Origin: Eutrigla gurnardus
Taxonomy: Eukaryota; Chordata; Actinopteri; Perciformes; Triglidae
Length of the DNA stretch: 64,000 nt
Direction: 5' to 3'
NCBI GenBank assembly: GCA_963514095.1
Contig: OY741271.1
Location: forward strand, 16,651,272-16,715,271
The notes beneath the pieces are model-generated. The model was not told where the DNA came from. It saw nothing but the letters and a program-made list of their open reading frames with translations, and searched no databases. The translations under genes and the position numbers were made by a program. Positions within the stretch are counted from its first letter, which is position 1; each line of letters starts with the position of its first letter. Positions 37,335 to 51,200 of the stretch are shown one piece after another.

Positions 37335-40300
37335 GCCTGAAGAGAATCTTTGGATCCAAGATTGTCATCTGCATCAGCCTATTTAAAAATTAAAACCTGT
37401 GGATAGGGCCTTAACGTTTTACTTTAGGGTGTTGCTGTCATGTTTCAGTCAGTGATATTGCAGAGAATCAAGTTCCATTTTGATTGTGGTGTATTTCAAT
37501 GTGTTAATGCACTTTCCTGTGCAATCTTTGTTTCGTGCTCGAACAGTTGTTCCACCCAAAAGTTTGAACAAGAGCCGACACAAAAGGACGCCTAAAGTCG
37601 AAATAGCAAATACCTCTGTGGCAACAGCATTATCAAGGCAATGCTAAACACATATGGTCTGGACTATACTTTTTGGGACTCTGATTCAGTTCATGTTAAT
37701 AAATGTTGTATATTTTTTTCTGGAAAACTGAATGTTGATTGGTTTCAATGTGCAATAATACGTGTATACATGTTCTTTTACAGCATCCAGTTACATTTCA
37801 TAGTGAACATACGACGTAGCAATTTCACAATCGCTCAAATGTCACAGTAGACGTATCACCAGTTCATGACTTGCTAGTTTCAATTTTGTATTTGAATACA
37901 CACAATTACTTCTCAGCTGACTTATTTATTGTTCTTTGCATTTTCTTCACATGTACAAATGTATATAATGTATCTTGTTCTCGACTAGATGTGGTTGAAA
38001 AGGGGTACTTAGATCAAAATGGTGTATCTCCTGTTTGAAGCCAATGTAAAGAATTGAATGTCAATTCTGGTAAAAAAAAAAAAGTCATAGCTATGGGAAC
38101 ACATAGTCATGTGTATTTTAACGGATATGATAATGTGATGACTTGTAGTTCAGTACACCCTTATCATTTCGTTGTTTAAAACGTGTTTTATGGGCTTTGG
38201 TATTCATAGTGTGTATTCATGAAAATTAATAGAAATCACAGTCAACACGTAATATCAGAAGTTAGACACTGCATCCATTACTTTTTTATGAAGCCATAGG
38301 AAACACTGTAATTCTTGTACAGAAACATTGTAAAGCTGTTGAGTCAAGTGCAGTCAGTATTATATCTTAATAGCAGCAATTCATTCAGAATTGAGTGAAT
38401 AATAACTTAAGAATAGCATCCCTGTTTACCAAGACAGTAGACGAGACCATAGAATTTTTGTCCTTATTTCTGTATTTTGAACAACCTTGCAGGGCAAGGT
38501 CCTCATATATTGATTATAGATAGTTGTGTACCTAGTATGTATCTTCATGGCACTTGTTTGTGGATATTTAATCCCAACATTCCAGTTTTATTTCTAAATT
38601 TGCCGCCAAGCAGGATTAATCATTGTGGAGTTCTAATGGTGTGATTACTACATGACTTTGTACCATAATAACGTGTATGGTTGTACCTGACTTACATCAA
38701 TTTTCTTTACAAAGGCTTTCTCACATACAAAGACACACATCCCTCCACACACTTACCACCAACTGGTCAAAAGGAGCACTTTAATGCTTTAAAAGAAAAA
38801 TAATTTAGGATTATTTGTGCTTATGATCAGTATTATGAACCACAATGTAAATAGAAATGGTGCTTGTTTTGATATCTCTGGTAAGTTTTTTGTTATCAGT
38901 TTTATAACGATTATTAAGACGTGTACTTACATAACTATTGCTGTTCATCAATGTCCTCTAGTTTCTTAGAGTTTCTGTAAAGTTTAGTGTTTTTTTTTCT
39001 TAAAATCATGGATATTAAAATATTTGCCTCTCTTTAATGTGTCTCATCATCAAAGTTGAAAAGGAGTTTAGACTAATTACTGGTCTCTAGATTAATTTGA
39101 ATGGACATTTAACCCTTACATACTTATTGGGACATTTGAAAGCAGTAAAACCTAAATACCCTATACCCTAAATGTCTTTCTTTTAGCCTGAAATTCAATG
39201 GCCTTTCCTAAAGTGACCCTAAATACAAAATTAATTAAACATTGAGGCTGTTCCGGGTCAAATGTACCTGTATCTATTGAAATGGATTTTAGATCCACTA
39301 GTGTGGGTCAAATCAAGGGAAATGGTGGTTTTAGGGAATCTTGAAACTGTGAAACTGAAAATGCCATGTCTGTGTGTATTTTTATGGGACAGTGGTGACA
39401 GAGTTCCAGGGGGATCTTGACAATGTGTGTTACCACCACATGTGCCCAGGGAAAGAGTAAGACAACATAGAAGTGATCATGTATGGTGCATATAAGGAAC
39501 AGAAGACCCAGAAGAACAGAAGAACACACAGACACCTGCAAGCACCTGCAATGTAACCAAATAATCTAAAAATGAACCAATTTGAATCCATTTATTCTGA
39601 GATAACTGAGATCAAAACAGATGTCAAAAGAGGGGTTGGGGGGTTATAAGATTATAAAGTTGCCTTTTCAGTGACTGAGGATATGGCAGCAAGACTTACC
39701 GCCACCTGCGTTGATTACAACAAGGGGGAGAGAGGACTTTTCTTCCTAGTTTGCTTTTACCTACAGCCCCAAAGGTGTCTCAATTTATACGCAAAAGAAG
39801 AACAACCACCTGGCCCTGAACAACAAGTCACACAAGAAGCCAACACAGGAAAAACAGGACATGATATGATGTGATAGATGTTTTGCTAGAAAAACAAGTG
39901 TTGTAAAACAGAAAAACTACACTCTCCCTGCTCTCTGAAACATTAATTAGGATAATCATACAATTATTGTTGGATAGGTTATTTATACATTCAAAATAGA
40001 TCTGTTGTTCAAAATTTGTTATTGACACTTATTATGAGGGAATTCCCGACCCGGGTCAAAGTTGTCAAAGGCATAGACAATATCTAGGCCACATTTAACA
40101 CGACATGCATCCACATTAATATGGTATTTATTCATATTACTCAAATGGGGAAGTGTACATGCTTGTATTCGTTCATAGCTCATTATTGTGTTGATAGGTA
40201 TATTATTATTATTTCTATTATTGTTTCATCTATTGTACAGGTTTTTATCTTTGTTTAAATTTTAACTTAGTTTTGTCTTGCTTTTGTTTGACCTAACTTG

Positions 40301-40371
40301 TTGCTTTTCTGTTGCTATACTGTCTTGTGACCTGCTTTTGCTGTCAGTTAAAACACTAAATGTGCTTTGAA

Positions 40372-40408
<37 letters not shown>

Positions 40409-40480
40409 GTGTTAGTGTTAGTGTTCACCAGTTGTTCAGCGTTTATGGTGCTCAGGCATGAATATATAAAGAGACCTCGG
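37335..40480 (+). other. tp73 3' UTR and tp73-rer1 intergenic sequence
   Basis: Non-coding AT-rich sequence. AATAAA at 37698-37703, about 365 bases after the stop, followed by TGTTGTAT, is the first plausible polyadenylation signal; longer forms are possible. A (TTA)12 repeat lies at 40372-40408. No gene is supported between 37335 and the rer1 promoter. Confidence 0.55.
40372..40408. repeat. (TTA)12 microsatellite
   Basis: Perfect trinucleotide repeat followed by three GTGTTA units, about 100 bases upstream of the rer1 promoter region. Confidence 0.95.
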
Positions 40481-40499
40481 GGGCTCGGGGCTCTACTAT

Positions 40500-40626
40500 C
40501 CTGCCTGCCGTTAGCTCCGAACTCGAATTCTCGCGGAAGTACTGACGTGTTCACAAGAGTTAGCACGAGAAGTGGCTAGTTTAGCTAGCTAGGTAGTGCC
40601 GGGTAGTGACACAGCGGCCGTATCAG
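40500..40626 (+). promoter_or_regulatory. Candidate rer1 promoter and noncoding first exon
   Basis: The exon ends at a consensus donor TATCAG|GTAAGA (40626/40627), and the next acceptor (TTGGCAG at 42576) is one base before the rer1 start codon. Upstream are TCTCGCGGAAGT (40529-40540), combining a TCTCGCG box with an ETS-type GGAAGT core, and TGACGTGT at 40543. No TATA box is seen. The transcription start is not determined by sequence. Confidence 0.5.
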
Positions 40627-42111
40627 GTAAGAAATTACTCATTGATTATTTTCACAATGATTGCAAACACAACCACGAGACGTAGACAATAATTGAAACT
40701 AAGAATCACATTTCAAAACAATTACATAATTCAGCGAGTAAGGATGTGGTTACTAGAGAGTGGTTTGGTTTTTACTGGGCTAACGTTTGCTTGCTAGCCG
40801 TTGGCAGCGTAGTAACGTATCGCCGGAAGTGAGTTGTCACATTATCATACCTTGCTGGAATTTGTAGTTCAACGTTTTCCCGATATACATGGATTACAAT
40901 AGAAAGAGAGCGAATCATGAACTACACTTTCGCTTGCCAGGTTTTAATAGGCGCTGCGCTGGAGTTGAGGGAAATGTAGTTTCATACAGTCGTGTAAGGG
41001 CCGATAGGCGTTAACTGAAGCTTTACTAAAACTACATAACCCATACAAGCAATTATTTGGGCCAAAGGGCAATGTACATTTAGATGGCTAGTTAGCCATT
41101 TCTAGGGCTAATTTGTTAGCTAACGTCAGTAACGTTTATCTAAGATAATGTCACCGACGAAGCGTTTGTAACGTCTATAAAGCATGATCTGTTTCGATCG
41201 TATATATGTTATGGTTTTGCCAGGTAGCCTGTTGTTGTAAATATGCTATATGAGCTGCCATTCTGACTGGCTAAGCCTTTTGGCTAGTTATGCAGCTAAC
41301 GTTAGCCACAACCTCGAACACGATCACTGCATTACACGATCTTGCATTTTTTAGGGTAACGTTGCATGTCAAAATGAATTATTTAAAATGGCCCTGTAAT
41401 CGCTGCGGCAATACAACGCACATTGTTAATGAAATATCGAAAACCTCAAACTATAACGTTGAAGCAGCTTACGTTACCTAGAATATCCACGACCTGCTCG
41501 TTAATAAATCAATGGATCTCTGACAAGTTAGATTTCGATGACTAGATTCCGTTCTTCAGGCGGTTTCCCCCATTTCCGTAATCTACATAAATAATATTCG
41601 TATCTCTTCTTGCGCTGGTGGTGTGTACCTGTCTTCAGCTGCCCCACCTGGATTTCCTTAAATACATAACACAGACACCATCGCCTGATTCTGCTCTTTA
41701 CAGCTGTGAACGGCTGCTTCTGATCACACATTTCAGTAGACTCATCAGGTCAGACTTCTTAACAAGTCTGACTTGGTGGGTTGTCCATCAGTGCCTTCAG
41801 TACAATGCAGGTACTAAGTTTAATTCAAACTCAGAACACACCTACTGTACTGGTGCATACAAACATAAATGTTCATGTCCCAAATTACTGTTTCATATTT
41901 TCTTGGGAGCACTTTCAGCACACCAGATGGTTGTTATTATTAGCAACTTGAAAAAAAAATACCCTTACCTATAGCACTCTGATCGTAGCACTGTTGCTCT
42001 TGAAGTACTAGTTTACTCAGATGAGGACCTAACACTTGTTCTATTTTTAGCTCTTACTTTATCGGCAATGATTCGTTGTGGTTTCCTTGTTTCCTTCTTT
42101 TGACAAATGTA

Positions 42112-42166
42112 CTTATTGTAAGTCGCTTTGGACAAAAGCGTCTGCTAAATGACCTAAATGTAAATG
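42112..42166 (+). mobile_element. Teleost SINE/LINE 3'-tail fragment
   Basis: TGTAAGTCGCTTTGGACAAA followed by AGCGTCTGCTAAATGAC is the very common conserved 3' tail shared by fish SINEs and partner LINEs. It ends in degenerate AAATGTAAATG units. The head of the element upstream is too diverged to delimit. It lies in the first rer1 intron. Confidence 0.65.
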
Positions 42167-42577
42167 TGAATCTTTATTTGCAATGCATGTTCTTTAGGGC
42201 ATTCATGACCATGAATCCCATCACTTATGGTGACCATGAATCACCATAATACCTTCCATAAACAGGGGATTTTAGAATTATCAATTGAAAAGGCCTTGCC
42301 TGTACTAAATAAGATTTATATTTCCACTAAAAGAGACAATAAAGAACAAGTGAAGTGAGTATGTATAATGTATAGTATGTGTGCTGTTGGCTGAAAACAT
42401 TTCCACCTTGCTGTCTTACAAACTCAATTGAAATTCCAGCCAATCTATCTAAGAGGGAGAGGTGCTAGCTTTGTGAATGCTAGGAAATGCTACTGCCCTG
42501 TTTATAAAGTCTGTTTCAGTCGTAGCCTATATTTGTGCACCACTTATGAAAATGTCTTTTTCATCTTCATTGGCAGA

Positions 42578-45523
42578 ATGTCAGAAGGGGACAGTGTTGG
42601 GGAGTCAATCCATGGGAAACCATCTGTAGTCGCTGCCTTTTTCACACGGATTGGACAGGTAACTTGTCTGTTATTAGGATCTTACATTATTTAAATAATT
42701 TGGGATTCAATTATTTGATACTCAGGCCTACTTACTGGTTTGCATATCATGTCAAAGGAATACTTGAATTATATATTGCTTTGCAATACGTATAAATTAG
42801 GGCAGTGATAGTCATGGGACGCTCAGTTAATGTCCAATTAAAGTTGTTTTTCAGAGGCCCTGCAGTGTTTATCTAAGGTTGTGTCTTACCTGTTCATAAG
42901 TGACATTCTCTACCTCTGGCTACCTTTTGTAACAGGTCTATCAGTCATGGTTAGACAAATCAACTCCATTCTATGCAATGCGATGGGCAGGCACTCTACT
43001 ATTTACTGCCGTCTACATGATCAGAGTGTACATACTACAGGTAATTGTCTACTTAAGTTTTTTTTTTGATCTACTCTATTCGTTGCTCAGGGAAGGCAGC
43101 AAATGATAATGTAATTTCCACTAACAAATGTGTGCATTAATGTTTACTGGCTGTCAAAAAAATAATTTTAATGTGGTGATGTTTCTTATGCTGCTTTTCA
43201 GGGTTGGTATATAGTTACATATGCTTTGGGAATCTACCATCTCAACCTGTTCATTGCTTTTCTATCACCAAAAGTGGATCCATCACTGCTTGACGAAGGC
43301 AAGTTGTCTCAATTAAATCTGTTAAAGTTTTTATACAATGGTTATGTACTTGGCAGTATGTTACCGCTCTGTTTGTTACCTTGCTGTTTATTTAAGCTTT
43401 TAACTAGTCACATGTTATCTTCAATATCAAGTACTAAGAAAATATAACTTATTTGTAACAAAAGCTTACTTTCATCGTCGTCAGAACAGAATGCTATTGT
43501 AGATTTATATATTTGAGGATGGACTTGAAATTCTTGTTTGGTTGGAAGTGTGTAACACTTCTTAACATGGAGATGGGTCGATCCAAACAAAGAAAAAAAT
43601 ATTGTGAAGTAGTTTATTCCTCTTTCGTGGACCTATACACTTTTCCTTTTATACAAAAAATCTTATTGTGAAACATTTCACATCAGTGTTGTTTCCACAG
43701 TAATAGGGTCTTTTCAAGAAAATAAAACATGAACGTAATAAAACTTTTCATCATATAGGGTTTTTGGTACATTGTTGTTCTTAGATTCTGCGTTTTTATT
43801 AACCATTATATTATCATACAACCTATCTCTGCTGTAGACGAGGGCCCATCCCTTCCTACCAAGCAGAACGAGGAGTTCCGCCCTTTCATCAGGAGGTTGC
43901 CCGAATTCAAATTCTGGTGAGTCTAGCTCATTGCCTGGCCGTCTAGAGTGATTGCAAATGATCTCTTGTCAAATGACCTGTGGTCAATGTTTAAGTCATG
44001 CAGAGCTCATTTGTAGAAGAGGTAGCATTTTAGCATAAACCAAAGATTTTGGATTGAATTGAACCATCACCAGAAAAGAGGACATATCTGAGTAGTATTA
44101 GTATTATAAAAAAGGTGTATCAACGAAAATGCTGCTAGTTTAGCATAATTTATTAAGAACATTTATCGTTGTACTATTTACAGTTTGTTACACATTGTCT
44201 GACTGCAGTCTTAATGCAAATGGAAGAGGGGAAAGTGGTTTGGCATCAGTCATGCAGCTGGCATTTGCCTAGTGTATGAAAAGATGATCTTTGGTTCTTA
44301 TCATGTGGTTCTAATAGACGACTGTTGGTTATAATTTAATCATCAGATGTTTTCAGACTCACTGGCTGAACTTGAGTAAAAAAAAAAAAGATAATGACCT
44401 GTCAGTTGTTTGTTTTTTCCTATATAGATTTATTTCATGTTATGGACTCAAATGTTTTGACAATGTTGATTTATGCTTCCTCAATAACACAAGTGTGGTT
44501 AAACTGTTTTAACTGAGGTTATGTTACTTACTTTCCAGGCATTCGGCGACAAAAGGCATCGTCATCGCCATGATTTGCACATTTTTTGAAGCCTTCAACG
44601 TGCCAGTCTTCTGGCCTATACTTGTAATGTACTTCATCATGCTCTTCTGCATCACCATGAAGAGGCAGATCAAGGTAAAAAAAAAAAAGAATACATTTGA
44701 CCGTCACTGTGTATGATGACACTGTGGCTGTACTGGAGTCGCTTTGTAAAGGCCATTGCAGTTTATCCAAAAAGGGTAATTTGGATTACCCACAAAATAC
44801 ATGGCTTGTGATAAATACAAGAGACCAGAAGGAAATCTTTTCATCGTGCATTATGAACATGAGCTATGTAGAATGTAAGGCACATCAGACTATATAATGC
44901 AATAAACAAGACTAGGTGAAACCTATCTGGCTGGACCGTGTGGTCAATGTGCTTAATTGCAGATAAGCTAATCTTCTCAACCTCAACAATTATTTTGTTA
45001 AACACATGTCCATGTATCCATGTTGAGCCTTGAATGCGAATGTTTCTGCTCGCTCCGATTCCCTCAGACGACTTCATGAGCAACGCCCCTTGGTGATGTA
45101 GTAGGCCTACATTGGTGCAACTTGATCAGTCAGTTACTTACTTCCTCAGCCAGAGAGCCACTAACAGGGCTGGCCCTCTACGGTCCTGCCAAAAATTAAA
45201 GTAGAGATGAATCAACGACCCTCTGACAAAGCTTTTACCAAAACTAGACATCATTCAGGACTGTTATGTTTTAAAGGGTTCATTATGTCCAGCCTTGCCT
45301 TGTCTACTTGATAAAACCAGCAATCATTGTGTTACTGCACCTTATGGAAAACGATGATAAAAATGTTTAAGCAAACCCTAGAGTTACCTGTTGCTAACTC
45401 TCTTCTCCTTCTTTTCTTCCCCACATTCTCTAGCATATGGTCAAGTACAGATACCTACCCTTCACACATGGGAAGAGGACATACAAAGGCAAGGACGAAA
45501 CAGGGAAACCTTTTGCTAGTTAA
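42578..45523 (+). CDS. rer1: RER1, Golgi-to-ER retrieval receptor, complete
   Basis: Four-pass membrane protein of the cis-Golgi that returns ER residents and unassembled complex subunits to the ER. Exons: 42578-42658, 42936-43040, 43202-43298, 43838-43916, 44539-44674, 45434-45523 (stop TAA); 195 aa against 196 in human. Landmarks are MSEGDSVGESIHGKPSVVAA, YQSWLDKSTPF, GWYIVTYALGIYHLNLFIAF, LSPKVDPSLL, GPSLPTKQNEEFRPFIRRLP, FNVPVFWPILVMYFIMLFCI, TMKRQIKHMVKYRYLPFTHG and the terminus GKPFAS. The exon at 43202 ends AAG|GCAAGT, so its intron begins with GC rather than GT; no in-frame GT alternative restores the conserved reading. The region is intact. The second exon is the least human-like part (ATLLFTAVYMIRVYILQ). 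Confidence 0.96.
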
Positions 45524-47345
45524 AATCTCCCATTTACCCATCCCCTCCTTCTCATTTTAAATGTATCTGTCACATCTAGTGGGGAGTGACGAGGGTAGAG
45601 ATTTATTTTTCTTTTTGTAAGTGGGACAGTAACATGAAAACATGACATGAAAAATAGTTTTGATCCATGGTTCAGTGTTGGATGAGGATATGAGCAGCAT
45701 GGATCAAATTAGTCTTGGAATATTGCCTTCGTCTATTGAGCGATAGGATTTTTTTCTTCTTCTTCTTGAGGACCCTGATCCTCATTTTAGGCTTGGTCTG
45801 CATTTGATCAGTAGTAGGTGAGATTCAGTGCTGCCTTTTGCCTTTTAACCCCATGGGGTAAGTATAAAATTACCACGGACGAACCAGACTGAAAGAAATT
45901 GCAGTGAAATTTGTATTTTTTGTTTATTATTATTTCTTTTCAATGATGGTGATTCCAGTACATCTCCTTCCCTCAAGTTAAATAAATCTGCCAAGTTTTG
46001 ATTAATATATTGGTACTTACTTATTTGTAACACATTATATATTGAAAGTCAGTAATGTTGAAGAAAAATATACAATGTCTTTTTAATTGGAATAATTTAA
46101 TTTTTTGTCATAAAAGTGTACAACTATTCTGGCTCACAAGTGTCTCAGCATGTTCTCTCTACCACATGCAGATGCAAATAAGTCACTTTTTAGACAGGGA
46201 GGAATACACCTATCAGAATGTATCTGTTGAAATGGATGGCCTAAACACAGTGCAAATCATTTGATTGATGTTTATTTTGAATACTTCCTGTTACCAAATT
46301 CTCTCTAGCATAGTCATTGGAGCAATTATTAATATGGCTGATTTATAGGGACATCTTAAACTACCCACCACATATTTGAATACATAATTCAAAGCAACAC
46401 TTATCCCAACCCATTTAGTCTCCTGTAGCCGGTAGTCTACGTTAAATCCATTCTTTCTTCTTTGCGCCTTTTGTAGAGTTGACAGATGGGATACTGTGTT
46501 GAGCACCCCTATAAACCAATTATGCATTATTTTAGGGTACATTTAGCTTGACATTTAGCATGTCAATGAATTTATTTTAGGTCATCATTATTGTGTGCAT
46601 CATTATTCAAAATATACTTTGTCTTCAAATGGCACAACCAATACATGCGATATAAATCTAGAAAATACACATTTACCCTGACGACCTTTTCCTTTTGAAA
46701 CATTTACCCACCTATGTTTCAAAGCCTGGGGTCCATTCGATTTATGTGGACTAGCTGTTTTAGTACTGTTTTAATCTGTGTTTACTTTTAGAAAATGTTG
46801 TGGTAAATATAGTCATTCCAAGCAAACTTTTGTTCTCTTTCTTTTGCAGAGGAAACATAAGAAAACAGAGATTGTGAGCTTTTATTATAACAAATGGATG
46901 AAGTGAATGATGATCACACTCTTTTTTTATGAACCTGTTGATTTTTTTCCTCTCCATTTTTATCAGACTGCTGGGGATTATCTATCATTACTAAACTGAT
47001 CAGCACTGTAGAAGGGATCAAAACATTTTCCTGTAAAAAGTTTGTTTCAAAGGGTTTTCTGGAGGATTTGTATATATATATAAATATTTTAAAATATGAA
47101 TTTCTTTTTGAGATTTTTATTTAGTTTTTTTCTTCCAACCACCATACTGTTTCCAAGTGTTTTAAATCCATTTCAGTTAAAATTGATGAAATAAGAACTG
47201 ACTAATTGGGTTCTAGATTTGATTAATTAAAATGTTTCTCATGGATTGCATGTTATTGTTTTCTTGTGCTACAGTTATAAACAAAAATATGATTTTAATA
47301 ACTTAAGTGTAATTTTTTCACTCCAAATGCTATTAAAGAGGCTGT
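45524..47345 (+). other. Probable rer1 3' UTR
   Basis: AT-rich non-coding sequence after the stop codon. ATTAAA at 47332-47337 followed by a T/GT-rich stretch is a plausible polyadenylation site, but an earlier end is possible. No gene is seen. Confidence 0.4.
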
Positions 47346-47689
47346 GTCCCTTCAACCTGTACATAGTTGTCTCTGCCTCATAATTTGTAGATATTCGTGG
47401 GGGAGAGTTAATGGACGGACAACAAATCTGATCTGGGTGCAAATTGTCACTACCCTTGTTCCCTAGTTAAGTTAACTCCCTTTCACTGTGGTTCATAGTT
47501 CACTTAACAAGAAGGTTTTAGCCTATAGCCCAATTATAATTTTATGGTACATCTCGTGTGCTGTACTCTATTAGTGTATTTGAATTATAAACAGTACAAT
47601 ATACTTGTTTAAAAAGATTAAAACAGTCAAAGTGCAGTAAAAAGTGAAGATTTCGGTTTGTACACTACTTTTACAAATGTCAGTTAGTA

Positions 47690-48230
47690 CTCTGCATTAG
47701 AAATAAAAAGTTACACTTCAGCAATTAACGAATAGCAGCATTCCATTAAGGGAATCTTTGGCTTCACAGCGATTCCATTAATGATTAGGTGGTTGGTGAT
47801 TCGATTCAAGGACACATTTTCTTTTTCTTTTTTCTTTTTTTTGGAACGATTCGATTCAGTAACTTTTAACCAAAATTCTATCTCCATGAAATAAACATGC
47901 AATAATGCGAGTGAGACTATCTGTATTATTTTGAAAGGTGAAAAATAAACAGACAACAGAATTACTTATTAAACATATTTATTCTATAAAAAAAGTAGTC
48001 CTGCCTAATATTTAATGCTGAATACCAAAATGTAATTAAACATTGCTCAGTTATTTTGAACATTAATTAAGAATCGCGATTCATAAGATTTAACGCATTT
48101 ATACCGATTATTGGTGAAGCAAAAGCAATTCATTCTATTTATTTATTTTAGCAGATCGATTTAATTGAATCGGTAGGACTGACAATCGACTCATTGATGC
48201 ATCGCATGAATGGTTACACTACTACATCCC
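47690..48230. mobile_element. Degenerate TIR-element fragments upstream of the T1R gene
   Basis: Repeated GATTCGATTC motifs, AATCGCGATTCATAAG and GATGCATCGCATGAATGGTT followed by ACACTACTACATCCC resemble ends and interior of teleost hAT-type elements that finish near ACACCCCTA. Its right part (48064-48230) is repeated at 62029-62195 as the left edge of the tandem duplication. Family assignment is tentative. Confidence 0.45.
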
Positions 48231-51200
48231 ATGCATTTTTGTGTGTTCTTTTATATCCACTACTGATGCTATAAATATGACGATCAGTTCCTGCAGACAT
48301 ATCACTGAAGAACTCTTTAAAGTTGTTTTTATGTTTGGAGTCCTGCGCTTCACCCTCGAGACTTTCTATTTGGTGTTTTAATTTCTGTGTGCACAGGCCC
48401 TGCGTTCTCATGCCCTTTTATGGGGCTTGGCAGGGTGTTTACCTTTTTGTAATTAGGATCAACTGGCACACCCCGTCAATTTACAAGGGAAGTGGGAGTC
48501 ATCATTATAAGAACGCAGTTGAAAACAATACTGCAATTTAAGAAGGCGTCATCCAAATCTGTGGCTCGACACAATCTGGTGTGTGCTTTGCTTTTCCAAA
48601 TCCACAGGTAACAGACTCCAATCAATGTATAGAAAAACATGTCAAAGATACTCAAGAGAAATGCAAGGCACCTGAGCTAAATCTCAGTGTCACGGCAAAG
48701 GTTTTCGTTTGAATACATTTACAAAATATTCTACAATCCTTTTTCATGTTGTCATTATTGGGTATTTAGTGTAGAATTTAAACCATTTTATAACAAATAT
48801 GAAAAAAAGGGAAGAAGGGGCCTGAGTACATTTCGAATGCATTGTACACAGTTTAGAGGATTTTTGCATACTGATTTGTGTATGCTCCTTCAACCATCAG
48901 GCATTTCCGACACCTCACACACTCCCAACCTCACAGTTCACACCTGATCTGTGAACAGTAGGCTGACTACCATGATGAAACAAATCCTGGTTTATCTGTG
49001 TCTACTGGGAACTTCTCTACATGCCCTGGCTCAATGCGCTCTCCCAGCCTCAGATTTTCAGCTGGAAGGAGATTATATGTTAGGTGGACTTTTTGATATT
49101 CACCACGATAGTAAACCTGCTTATCAGGACAGACCAGAAGCCATCGACTGCTCCAGGTGAGTCCAACAATAAAGCTGAAAGGATAGCTTCTGAATTTAAA
49201 AATAATGAATGCCTGGTATAACAGATGACAGATTTCAAAGTATCAAGTCTGCATTATTGACCCTGGGCCCTAAATATTAAACTTATTCTCACATTCTCTT
49301 GTTTTTTACTTCCTCTGTCCACAGTAAACCCTTAATTCTATCAAGTTACCGGAGGTTTCAGGTGATGAGATTCTCTGTGGAGGAGATCAATAACTCGTCC
49401 AACCTCCTGCCCAATGTATCTCTTGGCTATGAGATGTTTGATCACTGCTCAGATACGCTAAACTTTCCAGGCAGTTTGAAGCTCCTCTCAGTGAATGGCT
49501 TGATCCATCCTTGGGCTGAACCAAACAAGGATCGGTCCAAAGTGGTAGCGATAGTTGGCCCTTTTACAAGCACTCAGGCCCTGACTGTAGCCCCACTGTT
49601 CATGATGGATCTCATTCCTATGGTAAATGGTAATCAAGTACAAACAGTTTTGGATATATTAATTAAAGAAATTACAACAGCTTTAAATTGCAATAATGTG
49701 TTACTAAAATAATGTCAATGTCATTATTTTCTCTTAACAGGTCAGTTACGGAGCTGCTAGTTCGGTCTTCTCAAGAAAACTGCAATTTCCCTCTTTTCTA
49801 CGAACAGTTCAGTCCAATAAAGACGTCATAGAAGTGATTGTTAACATCGTGCAGCACTTCAACTGGCGCTGGGTCGCTTTCCTTAACACTGATGATGCTT
49901 ATGGCAGAGATGGTCAGGAGTTGTTCATAAAAAGGATTAAGGATACAGAAATCTGCCTGGCGTACACTAAAGGTCTCAATCAATTTACAGATCACTCCCA
50001 AATATTCAAACAGATAGAGGAACAGAGGATAGGCATCATTATTGTTTTTGCTCTAGCACGGACTGCTAAAGCTCTCATTGAGGCCGCAATACAAAAAAAT
50101 GTCACAGACAAGGTGTGGATAGCGGGCGACGCGTGGTCCTTAAACAAGAAGCTCCCCAAGACTGAAGGAATCAAAAATATCGGAACTGTACTTGGGGTCT
50201 CCGAGCCAGCAGTCACAATACCTGGCTTCAGCGATTTTATCTCTTCTTCCAAAAGCCAGACTCATTGTGACAATGCAGAACAAAATCTATTTTGTAATCA
50301 GGTTTGCAACTGCAGCAGCCTGAGTGCAGACGAGGTCATCGCCGCAGACCCATCTTTTAATGTTCCTGTTTATACTGCGGTCTATGCCATCGCTCATGCC
50401 TTACACAATGCCTTACAATGTGAATCTGGCACATGTGATGGAAAAATGACAGTATATCCATACATGGTAAGTATTACAAATAATAAGAGAATTTCATTTC
50501 TTCTAACCATCCGGATTCTTGGACTTCAATGTGACTTTTTTCTTACAGACGAGCTGATTTGAAAGTGACCGATGATAACACCATAGCTGGTTTTCTTATT
50601 GAATATCACAGATGTAAATATCTTTAGTCGTTGAATGTTCAGAACTCAATTCAAATGTGTTTTTATCCGTCAATTATTATAGATCCTAAATCTGCAAACT
50701 GTTGATGGCTTTCAGTAGGATACTTTAAATACAATGTTCCAGTCTCAGTGAGATCTTGCAGTAATTGAATTTGCTGTGAACTACCAGCACAGTGTGCAAA
50801 TGTTTCATCTGATTTCTGCTTTGAATATTTAGTGGGTTGATCCTGCACCTGCATTTTCTCTACTCTGATTACCTTATAAACATTGCCTCGGTATCAGAAA
50901 CTCAGAAGAGACAATAAAATAAACCACTTCCTCTAAAGGGGGGCATCACACTGCAGTCCCACTCTACATGGATATTTCTAAAAACCTATTTAATGACCCC
51001 TTCATAATGTTCATTGGGAACACATGCAAGTAATCTGAACTTTGTGTTCCCACATCAGCTTCTCGCAGCGCTGAAGAAGACAAACTTCACAATTTTAAAT
51101 CAAAGTTTTCGGTTCGATGAGAACGGTGACCCCAGATACGGATCCCATTCTATCATTTTTTGGAACCACAGTGGTGATGCAGAGGAGATCGGCTCTTATC

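Noticed and set aside
48951..48971. Upstream GTG as a start for the T1R gene (and the equivalent at 62938)
   Set aside because: Vertebrate initiation at GTG is rare, and the ATG at 48972 places a normal signal peptide at the N-terminus.
49992..50252. Minus-strand open frame within T1R exon 3
   Set aside because: Shadow of the well-supported plus-strand exon.
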